Shown here piece after piece: positions 6,259 to 13,111 of a stretch of 13,399 nucleotides of DNA. The position numbers and the translations under genes were made by a program. Every line of letters starts with the position of its first letter. Within the stretch, counting starts at the first letter, position 1. A model generated the notes under the pieces. The model did not search any database. It was given only the letters and a program-made list of their open reading frames with translations, and was not told where the DNA came from. Source of the stretch: Chloroflexota bacterium (GTDB lineage: Bacteria; Chloroflexota; Dehalococcoidia; SHYB01; JACPQI01); contig JACPQI010000201.1 in NCBI GenBank assembly GCA_016190545.1, positions 1 to 13,399 of the forward strand, given 5' to 3'.

Positions 6259-7989
6259 CTAGGCCTTAGGCTTGACTAGCTCCTCCCGAATCCACCGCAG
6301 CAACCACTCCACCTCATCCACGGAATTGAGGAGCAGGTCAATAGCGGCGCGGAATTCCGGTCTGTTCTCCGGCCCCACTATGCCAATACCCATGGCCTGC
6401 ACTCCGCTTTCCCGGAGCCCAGGCAGCGTATAGAATGCGTCCAGGTCGGTGGTGTCATCGCCCAGATACAGCACACCTTGGAGCCCGTGTCGAGACACCA
6501 ACGACCGCAGTGTGGCGCCCTTGTTTACCGCCAGCGGGGGGCGAAGCTCTACCACCCGTTTCCCCTCTGTCACCTTGAGAGAAGCAGCCGTAGACGAGCG
6601 TGCGATGGCAGCCAGAATAGCGCTGTGCGCCGCCTCCGGGTCCTCTGCCTGTCGGTAGTGAATGCTCCCTGTAATGCCCTTGCGCTCGATACGCACTCCA
6701 GGAAACTTCTGTACGCTGTCCAGCTCGTCCAGTACCCTTGAGATAAGCGGCAGGTACTCCGCCGCCCCGGGCGCAAGCTGCACCCCTCCATCCTCAATCC
6801 ACTCCAGCCCGTGGTTTCCTACATAGGTGAGACCTTCTATCCCTACCATCTGCCTCGTCCGCTCTGCAGGCCGACCAGAGACCACAGCCAGCAGCGCCAC
6901 ATGCTCCTGCAGGGCCGCGAGGGCATCCTTCACATTCGGAGGGACAACCGCCTCTTCCGGGGTCGACGCGATGGGGCTTAGCGTACCGTCCAGATCCGTC
7001 ACCAGACCCCAGGGACGGCTGCGTATCACCGGCGCCAGCCGCGCTCGTTGCTCCAGGGCATGGGACGTCTCCATGGAGAAGGTCACGCTCACGCCCCCGC
7101 GCTTTGCCCCCCGTCGCGCCTCAGCAGTCTGTTGCTCCAGGGGATTGCCGAAGTACACCTTGGTATGCGGCCACGGGATTTCGATCCCCACTTCATCAAA
7201 ACGCCGCTTTAACCGCCGCCGCAGCTCACCCATCACATCCCACTGTTTAATGGGCCTAGTGTTGCCGGTGATCTTGATCTCCACTCCGGAATCGCCCAGG
7301 CTATCCACCCGCAACACTGTCGGCGGCTCCAGCACCATGGTGCCCCAATGGGGGTCCTCGGCCAGCTCACGACCGACTTGGTTGGTCACGGCGATGACCT
7401 TGTCCAAGTCCTCCCCGTAGCCGACGCTCACGTTCATATTCACCCGTGACCACTCTTTGGTGAAGTTGCTGGCGACGGTAATCTCCCCGTTGGGAATGGA
7501 ATGCACGATACCATCCAGGTCGCGGAGCACCGTGCGCCGCAACGTGATGTCCTCCACCAGGCCGGCCACCCCCGCGATGCGCACGACGTCACCCCTTGAG
7601 TACCAGTCCTCTACTAGCATGGTAAGACCGTTCAGCACATCGCGCACCAGGTTCTGGGCGGCGAAGCCGACGGCGATGCCAGCAATGCCAACGCCCGCGA
7701 TAAACGGGGCGATGTTCACTCCTATCTCTGTCAGCACCACGAACGCCACCGCTACAATCAACACAAACGCTGTCGTCCGCCGTATCGCGAGCTGCAAGGT
7801 GTCGATACGTTGTTTAACTTCGTCCTCGTCCCGGCTCCGCAAGTCACGACGCAAGAGCAAGCGCACCAGGCGGGGCGCCGCGCGCGCCGCCATGCGCCAC
7901 GCCACATAAGCCAAAAGAATGATGACGGCGACCCGTATCGTGTGCGGAACCACGGTATCTCGCACACTGCCCCAGTCAATATCCGGCAT
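6259..7989 (-). CDS. MscS channel - trehalose-6-phosphate phosphatase (OtsB) fusion
   Basis: This 576-residue protein joins two complete modules. Residues 1-283 are an MscS-family mechanosensitive channel: TM1 at 15-37, TM2 at 72-92, and a pore helix at 94-128 with the Gly/Ala-packed run IAGVGIAGIAVGFAAQN and Gly121. Next is the beta domain (RGDVVRIAGVAGLVEDI, then SIPNGEI) and the alpha/beta domain ending near residue 282. A charged linker (284-322) leads to residues 323-576, a HAD-superfamily OtsB that turns trehalose-6-phosphate into trehalose. It has the nucleophile motif TDLDGTLSP (Asp332, Asp334), VVSGRP (Ser371), GNHGLEW cap contact, Lys490, and GDDTTD (511-515). All catalytic residues are present. 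The start ATG is 2 bases after the TAA of MscS-OtsA, so translation is coupled. As MscS forms heptamers, the enzyme would sit in the cytoplasm under the channel. Confidence 0.94.
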   Translation of the reverse strand: MPDIDWGSVRDTVVPHTIRVAVIILLAYVAWRMAARAAPRLVRLLLRRDLRSRDEDEVKQRIDTLQLAIRRTTAFVLIVAVAFVVLTEIGVNIAPFIAGVGIAGIAVGFAAQNLVRDVLNGLTMLVEDWYSRGDVVRIAGVAGLVEDITLRRTVLRDLDGIVHSIPNGEITVASNFTKEWSRVNMNVSVGYGEDLDKVIAVTNQVGRELAEDPHWGTMVLEPPTVLRVDSLGDSGVEIKITGNTRPIKQWDVMGELRRRLKRRFDEVGIEIPWPHTKVYFGNPLEQQTAEARRGAKRGGVSVTFSMETSHALEQRARLAPVIRSRPWGLVTDLDGTLSPIASTPEEAVVPPNVKDALAALQEHVALLAVVSGRPAERTRQMVGIEGLTYVGNHGLEWIEDGGVQLAPGAAEYLPLISRVLDELDSVQKFPGVRIERKGITGSIHYRQAEDPEAAHSAILAAIARSSTAASLKVTEGKRVVELRPPLAVNKGATLRSLVSRHGLQGVLYLGDDTTDLDAFYTLPGLRESGVQAMGIGIVGPENRPEFRAAIDLLLNSVDEVEWLLRWIREELVKPKA

Positions 7990-7991
7990 GT

Positions 7992-10628
7992 TTACCTACC
8001 TCTGCTTGTTTCCTGCGGTGTAGCGAGGGTACGTCTCGCCTTTCGCCTTCCATCACCCTCTTCCGCGATGAACTCCCGCGCGCCTGTCACTGTCTGCTCG
8101 TCAGCAGTTTCAACACGCGATATTTCCGAGAGCAGGCGCGAGGCCCAGCGGTACACGTCATGCTCTTGCACCTGTGTCCGCAGCCGCTGCATCCGCCGGC
8201 TTTGCTCCGCACTATCCATCTCCAATGCCCGATTCAGGGCATCGGCAAAACCCTCGGTGTCATAGGGATTGATAAGTAAGGCATCGCCCAGTTCGGTGGC
8301 GGCCCCTGTGGACTTGCTGAGCAAGAGCACGCCGCTGTTGTCCGTCCTGCTCGCGATGTACTCCTTGGCAATGAGGTTCATGCCGTCATGCAATGAACTT
8401 ACCACGCAGACGTCGGCCATCCCGTAGAGAGACCACAGCGCTCTGGTGTCGAACTGCCTCCGCAGATAGACCACCGGCCGCCACGACCCACGCTGGTGCC
8501 GCCAGTTCACGTAGTCTACCAGGTGTTCCACCTCGTCTGTCACCGCTTTGTACTCTTGGATTTGGGACCGGCTCGGCACGCCCACTTGAACAAAGGTGAA
8601 CTTGCCGATCCGGTCGGGGTATTTCGTGAAAAAGCGGTCAATGGCGCGCAGCCGCTCCGGGATGCCTTTCGTGTAGTCCAGTCGGTCCACACCCAGCCCT
8701 ATCCGGCAACCGTCCAGCGCCAGGTTACGCTGGAACTGGGCGCGCTGGCGCAGCACCGGGGCGCTGTCTACACCCTGCGAGATCTGTTCAAAGTCCACGC
8801 CTATCGGGAAAGACCGCACTACAGTCTGTCGCCCCTGACGAACAATCGTAGAGCGGTCATAGTCCACCCGCGACTCCAGGGTCTCGTCCACGCTGCGGAG
8901 GAAGTTGTTGCAAAACTGCCGCACATGGAATCCCATCAGGTCGTTGCCCAGGAGACCATCGAGCAACTCCTCAGCCCAGGGACAGGCCCGGAATACCTCG
9001 CTGGAGGGCCAGGGGATGTGCCAGAAGTGCGCAATGGTTGCAGGGACGCGGGCCTCGCGGAGCAACCGCGGCACCAGGGCGAGGTGAAAGTCCTGGAGGA
9101 AAACAAAGGCCCCCCGGCCCCGCGCCTCTTCGGCAATAGCCTCCGCGAACAGTTTGTTTACCTCCTGGTAGCCCTGCCAGAACTGGGCGTCGAAGCGGGG
9201 CTTGACGTACACCGCGTGGCACAACGGCCATAGCACCTGGTTGGAGAAGCCGTAGTAATAGGACGCTTCCTGTTCCTTCGAAAGAGCAAGGCGGCGCAGC
9301 GTGTAGTCCCCTCGGTCAGGCGGCACCCGCACCCGCCCGTCCCTATCCGTTACCTCCCAGTCGGCGCTGCCGCCGCCATGCGCCACCCACACCCCGCCGA
9401 GCACGGACATCACAGGGTCCAAGGCGCTGGCCATCCCACTCACGGGCCTGCTCCAGCGAATCGACCTGCCTTCGAAGTTGTGTATATAGGGCTCGCGGTT
9501 GGAGGCGACAATAAACAGCGTCTCCGAAAAACGCCCCTTCGCCAGCGCATGCAAGTCCCGCGCGCTCCCGCCCACCTCGCGGCGCACGTCCTGGCTGCGC
9601 AGCATGTCGGTGAGCGGGCTTTCCATGCCCTCCTGGTACAAGCGGTGCGCGACGCGCTGAAGGATTTTCTCCTCTAATGCCTCGCGTTCACCGGAGTCGA
9701 TGACGTGATAGAACAAGAGGAACCCGTAGCCGTCTTTCTCGCTTTTTGGATCTGGACTCACGTAGAACGGTTCGTCCTCGGCGATACCCGCCAACACGGA
9801 GGCCGCACCCCGCAACTCCTCGAGGAGGGCCTGCTCGACAAATGCGCCATCAGCCTCACCCGTGATGCGCACAGGGGTTGAGCACAACGTCGCCTGCTCG
9901 GTCTGGTGGTAGGTGGTGACCATCATATGCCACAGCCGCCGGTTGGGCACGGCTACAAGGTTGTTGGCCCGTGTGCGGATACGCACGCCTTGCCACGTGA
10001 TTTCCATGACATGCCCCGCCACGCCATTCTCCAGGCGCACGAAGTCGCCGACCCGAAGGTGTCCGCGCCGGCTCAGCCGGTAGTACATCATCACATTCGC
10101 CAGGACGTCTTGAAACACCAGGAAGATCGGCGCCAGCAACAAGCCGCCCAACGCGAACAGCGGCGTGAGCTCCACATCCACCACCGCCAGCAAGACGAGG
10201 GCTGTGATGAACGATGTGGCCATCGCCGCAAGCGTCTGCGCAAACCGCACCAGCGGCTCCGGCGTACGGCTGCTGCGCAGCTCATGGCCCAACAGCCGAT
10301 ACGTGGCCTCAATAATAACCGCCCCTACAGAAACTACGAATACGGCCAGGGTCGCCTTGGCCAGCGCAGCAAGAGCGTCATGGCCCTGGAAAAGCCGTGC
10401 TATGGCCAAGGCGACAAACGCGCCTGACAGCACAATCCACATCGGCACCGACCACCGCAACCGCTCCTGCATCACCTCGAAGCCCCGCCACCGCCTGTGG
10501 AGAGAGACGGCGTTTATCCTTCTCCTGGACACGTTCACCAAGACGAGGCCGGCCGCGCACCATAGCAGGAACACCGCCGTGGTGAGCGCGGCGTTGCCCC
10601 AGGCCGTGGTGGTCAAATCGTCCCACAT
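7992..10628 (-). CDS. MscS-like membrane domain - trehalose-6-phosphate synthase (OtsA) fusion
   Basis: This 878-residue protein has an N-terminal MscS-like part and a C-terminal family GT20 synthase. Hydrophobic helices are at about 13-33, 60-80, 88-110 and 133-151, followed by an MscS-type last helix (152-185) and beta domain (RVGDFVRLENGVAGHVMEI, then AVPNRRLW). The last helix lacks most of the Gly/Ala pattern of a standard pore. Residues 370-840 are OtsA, which joins glucose from a nucleotide sugar to glucose-6-phosphate. Seen are SNREP (376-380), the VSGMASAL acceptor loop, DFHLALVPRLL, HIPWPSSEVF, VDRLDYTKG (647-655, with the Arg and Lys that bind donor phosphates) and DGMNLIAKEY (748-757). 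AGGTGG at 10638-10643 is 9 bases before the ATG. The last 35 residues are polar and basic. The phosphatase partner follows 2 bases downstream. Confidence 0.94.
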   Translation of the reverse strand: MWDDLTTTAWGNAALTTAVFLLWCAAGLVLVNVSRRRINAVSLHRRWRGFEVMQERLRWSVPMWIVLSGAFVALAIARLFQGHDALAALAKATLAVFVVSVGAVIIEATYRLLGHELRSSRTPEPLVRFAQTLAAMATSFITALVLLAVVDVELTPLFALGGLLLAPIFLVFQDVLANVMMYYRLSRRGHLRVGDFVRLENGVAGHVMEITWQGVRIRTRANNLVAVPNRRLWHMMVTTYHQTEQATLCSTPVRITGEADGAFVEQALLEELRGAASVLAGIAEDEPFYVSPDPKSEKDGYGFLLFYHVIDSGEREALEEKILQRVAHRLYQEGMESPLTDMLRSQDVRREVGGSARDLHALAKGRFSETLFIVASNREPYIHNFEGRSIRWSRPVSGMASALDPVMSVLGGVWVAHGGGSADWEVTDRDGRVRVPPDRGDYTLRRLALSKEQEASYYYGFSNQVLWPLCHAVYVKPRFDAQFWQGYQEVNKLFAEAIAEEARGRGAFVFLQDFHLALVPRLLREARVPATIAHFWHIPWPSSEVFRACPWAEELLDGLLGNDLMGFHVRQFCNNFLRSVDETLESRVDYDRSTIVRQGRQTVVRSFPIGVDFEQISQGVDSAPVLRQRAQFQRNLALDGCRIGLGVDRLDYTKGIPERLRAIDRFFTKYPDRIGKFTFVQVGVPSRSQIQEYKAVTDEVEHLVDYVNWRHQRGSWRPVVYLRRQFDTRALWSLYGMADVCVVSSLHDGMNLIAKEYIASRTDNSGVLLLSKSTGAATELGDALLINPYDTEGFADALNRALEMDSAEQSRRMQRLRTQVQEHDVYRWASRLLSEISRVETADEQTVTGAREFIAEEGDGRRKARRTLATPQETSRGR

Positions 10629-10898
10629 GGTTATCGGCCACCTGCAGAGAAAAACAACCGGTCTTCAACCGTCCACGATTGCTCTGCCAGCGGAGGACAG
10701 ATTACCGACAGAGACTCGAGTGTCCTACATGAGGACCCGATAGAGAATCTGGTATGTACTGATGCGGAACCTACCCGGGCGAGGCCGGACGACGGCCCGC
10801 AGGAAACAGTACACTCCTAACTGTAACCTGATTCCTGGGGAAGCGCAAGCCCAGGAGGAAAATCCGCCCGCAGCGACGTATGAAATAGCGCGCCTCAC

Positions 10899-11024
10899 CG
10901 TCATTGCGGGCCGTCGAGCGAAGCAATCCGGTGGGGCCGAGGGTCGCTGCCACTCCTGCCTTCCTTCGCCAGACTGGCCCCACCCCACCAGGTTGCCACG
11001 GGCGAAGACGCCCTCGCAACGACG
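10899..11024. repeat. 126-base foldback repeat (CGTCATTGCG ends)
   Basis: CGTCATTGCGGG at 10899-10910 and CTCGCAACGACG at 11013-11024 are inverted copies matching at 10 of 12 positions. Inside, AGCAATCCGGTGGGGCC folds back on GGCCCCACCCCACCAGG and GTTGCC with a few bulges. Such CGTCATTGCG / CGCAATGACG foldbacks are common dispersed intergenic repeats in many environmental bacteria, recognised from memory. It is probably a non-autonomous repeat and not a gene; overlapping short frames are spurious. Confidence 0.65.
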
Positions 11025-11104
11025 GGGTCATAGCGATGTCTCGGCTGGCGGATTCAAAACAGCCGCTTGGCTGAGTACTAAGTGCTCAGGTAGTTGTCTA
11101 TTAA

Positions 11105-11148
11105 CTGCGGAATGAATTCCGCAGCATGCCGCCGAATGAATTCGGCGG
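11105..11148. repeat. Twin near-identical hairpins with GAATGAATTC core
   Basis: Two perfect 20-base palindromic hairpins stand side by side. The first has CTGCGGAAT / ATTCCGCAG arms (11105-11113 and 11116-11124). The second has CCGCCGAAT / ATTCGGCGG arms (11129-11137 and 11140-11148). Each has the 2-base centre GA and shares the core GAATGAATTC while the outer bases differ in a paired way. Compensatory differences suggest selection for, or copying of, the folded form. They lie downstream of metG. A small AAAAG-GA-CTTTT inverted repeat follows at 11150-11161. Confidence 0.7.
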
Positions 11149-11175
11149 TAAAAGGACTTTTGCATTGGTACTAGA

Positions 11176-11203
11176 CCGCGCTTGGCATGCCCGCGCAGCG
11201 CGG
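11176..11203 (-). terminator. GC-rich hairpin just after metG stop
   Basis: CCGCGCT (11176-11182) and AGCGCGG (11197-11203) form a 7-base stem beginning 1 base after the metG stop codon. A competing tighter hairpin, CCGCGC-A-GCGCGG (11191-11203), overlaps it. No T run follows on the minus strand (TCTAGTACC), so this is a weak terminator candidate or another repeat unit. Confidence 0.35.
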
Positions 11204-11204
11204 C

Positions 11205-12881
11205 CTACCCGCCCGACTGCCCGTGCAGCTTTTCTACCTCGGTGGCGATCTCGATCTGCTCCAGCTTGCGGAACAGGGGTTGAGGCTGGTTGAAGGCGTG
11301 GCCGCCCGGCAGCCGGGCCGGCGCCCAGCCGACGGTATCCATAGCGCCGGGCAAGTTGAGAATGGCGTGGAGCTTGGCCGCGCTGAACGGCAGGAACGGG
11401 TAGAGCGAAGTCTTGAGGGCCGCGATGACCTGGATGGCGGTCCACAGGGTCGTCGCCGCCTTGCGGCGGTCCGTCTTGATGGCGGCCCACGGCGCCTTGG
11501 AGTCCAGGTAGCGGTTGGCCCCTTGGGCCAGGCTGAACGCGACACCAATAGCCAGCTTAAACTTGCAGGCGCCCAGGTTGGCACCTGTCTCCTTGACCGC
11601 TTCCTGGGCCTTTGCCAGCAATGCGGCCTCGTCCGTGCCCAGAGGCCCTGGCTCTGGAACACACTTGTCGAAGTTGCGATAGCTGAAAGTGAGCACCCGG
11701 TGGACCAAGTTGCCATAGGTAGCCACCAATTCATCGTTGTTGCGGCGTAGGAACTCCCGCCAAGAGAAATCGGCGTCGGAGGTCTCCGGCATGGCAGCGG
11801 AGAGGTAGTAGCGCAGCGGGTCGGGGTCGAACTTGTCGAGGTAATCGGGCGCCCACACGGCCCAGTTGCGGCTGGTGGAGAGCTTGCGGCCCTCCAGGTT
11901 CATGAACTCGTTGGCGGGCACGTCATAGGGCAGGTTGCGACCGCCATGGCCCAGCAGCAGAGCGGGCCAGATGATGGTGTGGAAGGGGATGTTGTCCTTG
12001 CCGATGAAGTAGTAAGAGCGGCAGTCCTCACCCTGCCAGAAGTCTCGCCAGGCCTCCGGCTTCCCCTGCCGCTGCGCCCACTCCTTGCTGGCCGAAAGAT
12101 AGCCGCACACCGCCTCGAACCAGACGTAGATGCGCTTGCTCTCCCAGCCCTCCAGCGGCACCGGCACCCCCCAGGAGATGTCCCGTGTGATGGCCCGGTC
12201 CTTCAGCCCCTCCTCCAGGTAGCCGAGGGTGAAGTTGCGCACGTTGGGCCGCCAGTGCTCCTGCCGGCGCACCCACTCCAGCAGCGGCTGCTGGAAGTCG
12301 CTGAGCTTGAAGAACAGGTGCTCCGACTCACGTATTTCGGGCCGGTCGCCGGAGATGCGGCACGTGAGGTCGATGAGCTGCACGGGGTCCAGGGTCTTGC
12401 CGCAGTTGTCGCACTGGTCGCCGCGCGCGCCCTGAAAGCCGCAGAAGGGGCAGGTCCCTTCCACGTAGCGGTCCGGCAGGAAGCGCTTGCAGGTGTGGCA
12501 ATAAGGCAAGGGCATGCTGGCCTTGTAGATGACGCCCTTCTTGTGCAGGGCGTCGAAGACCTCACGGAAGGTGCGGGCGTGGTTCTCCGTGCCGGTGGTG
12601 GTGAAGAGGTCGAAGGTGATGCCCAGCCTGCGCCAGGTGTCGAGGAACCCCGGGTGGTAGCGGTCTACGATGGCCTGGGGCGTGACGCCTTCCTTCTCGG
12701 CCAGCACAGTGATGGGGGTGCCGTGCTGGTCGCTGCCGGAGACCATGAGGACCTGGCTGCCGATGGCCCGGTGGTAGCGGGCGAAGATGTCGGCGGCCAG
12801 GTAGCAGCCCGCCAGGTGGCCCACGTGGATGGGGCCGTTGGCGTAGGGCCAGGCGACGCCGATGAAGATGCGTTCAGGCAT
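11205..12881 (-). CDS. metG: Methionyl-tRNA synthetase
   Basis: This 558-residue enzyme charges tRNA-Met. The class I signature HVGH (19-22) follows VAWPYANGPI, and the second signature appears as KLSTS (333-337) in the usual GRKLSTSRNW setting. The zinc-binding insertion is complete, with Cys pairs at 128/131, 144/147 and 157/160. The methionine pocket and connective peptide are intact (SGSDQHGTPI, WGVPVPLEGWESKRIYVWFEA, FIGKDNIPFHTIIWP). The anticodon-binding helical domain fills the C-terminal third. The optional tRNA-binding C-terminal extension (EMAP-like) is absent, which is common. The ATG at 12881 matches the family start, though its ribosome binding site is weak. It has its own extended -10 promoter upstream and is divergent from the DUF6941-like gene. 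Confidence 0.97.
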   Translation of the reverse strand: MPERIFIGVAWPYANGPIHVGHLAGCYLAADIFARYHRAIGSQVLMVSGSDQHGTPITVLAEKEGVTPQAIVDRYHPGFLDTWRRLGITFDLFTTTGTENHARTFREVFDALHKKGVIYKASMPLPYCHTCKRFLPDRYVEGTCPFCGFQGARGDQCDNCGKTLDPVQLIDLTCRISGDRPEIRESEHLFFKLSDFQQPLLEWVRRQEHWRPNVRNFTLGYLEEGLKDRAITRDISWGVPVPLEGWESKRIYVWFEAVCGYLSASKEWAQRQGKPEAWRDFWQGEDCRSYYFIGKDNIPFHTIIWPALLLGHGGRNLPYDVPANEFMNLEGRKLSTSRNWAVWAPDYLDKFDPDPLRYYLSAAMPETSDADFSWREFLRRNNDELVATYGNLVHRVLTFSYRNFDKCVPEPGPLGTDEAALLAKAQEAVKETGANLGACKFKLAIGVAFSLAQGANRYLDSKAPWAAIKTDRRKAATTLWTAIQVIAALKTSLYPFLPFSAAKLHAILNLPGAMDTVGWAPARLPGGHAFNQPQPLFRKLEQIEIATEVEKLHGQSGG

Positions 12882-12917
12882 AGCTGGGCGCCCACCTATG
12901 GCGCAACGTCGGTGGCG

Positions 12918-12926
12918 ATTGTACCA
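12918..12926 (-). promoter_or_regulatory. Extended -10 promoter of metG
   Basis: On the minus strand 12926-12918 reads TGG-TACAAT. TACAAT matches 5 of 6 consensus bases and the TGn extension is present. Transcription would start near 12911, giving a leader of about 30 bases before the metG ATG at 12881. Confidence 0.5.
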
Positions 12927-12954
12927 CCGCCGGGCGCGTGCCCGTTTTCTGGCA

Positions 12955-12960
12955 TACTAT
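12955..12960 (+). promoter_or_regulatory. Possible -10 box for the DUF6941-like gene
   Basis: TACTAT matches 4 of 6 consensus bases, without a clear -35 box. It would give a leader of about 145 bases that contains the hairpin repeats before the ATG at 13112. Weak evidence. Confidence 0.25.
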
Positions 12961-12995
12961 GTCCGGCGTGCTGCGCTAAGAACGCATCCGAAAAC

Positions 12996-13085
12996 TCTCC
13001 TCTCGGGGAGTGCAGAGGGGGTGTCCCCCAACTTCTTTTTCCATCCCCCTCTCCTACGCAGGAGAGGGGGACCGGGGTGAGGGTT
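12996..13085 (+). repeat. Foldback repeat with 11-base perfect hairpin
   Basis: CCCCCTCTCCT (13045-13055) and AGGAGAGGGGG (13060-13070) form a perfect 11-base stem with loop ACGC, followed by ACCGGGGTGAGGG. Just upstream, GGGGG-TGT-CCCCC (13017-13029) is followed by AACTTCTTTTT, which looks like an intrinsic terminator on the plus strand. The whole block resembles the dispersed GGACCGGGGTGAGGG intergenic repeats known from many bacteria (from memory). It lies between the candidate promoter and the start of the right-edge gene, so it could attenuate that gene. Confidence 0.6.
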
Positions 13086-13111
13086 TTGAGATAGATTCTA
13101 AGGGGGATACG

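Larger units (their letters stand above)
10629..11204. other. 576-base intergenic region between metG and the trehalose fusion operon
   Basis: No convincing gene is present. It contains, from the metG side, a GC hairpin, two look-alike hairpins, a 126-base foldback, and a 7-base-arm hairpin TCCTGGG / CCCAGGA (10833-10839 and 10850-10856). A possible minus-strand promoter is TTGCGC (10843-10848) and TACAGT (10820-10825) with 17-base spacing; it overlaps that hairpin and would give a leader of about 190 bases. The match is modest. The region is long enough for regulation of the osmolyte operon, but no known riboswitch is recognised. Confidence 0.5.

Noticed and set aside
10725..11115. Overlapping short frames between metG and the trehalose operon
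   Set aside because: They lie across foldback repeats, show no domain and lack ribosome binding sites; treated as noncoding.
10629..11204. Riboswitch, tRNA or small RNA in the long intergenic region
   Set aside because: No T-loop, cloverleaf or known riboswitch core could be picked out by eye; a covariance-model search would be needed to say more.
11946..13094. 382-codon open frame on the plus strand
   Set aside because: It is antisense to metG, and its end runs through intergenic repeats; the product is Val/Ala/Gly-rich low-complexity.
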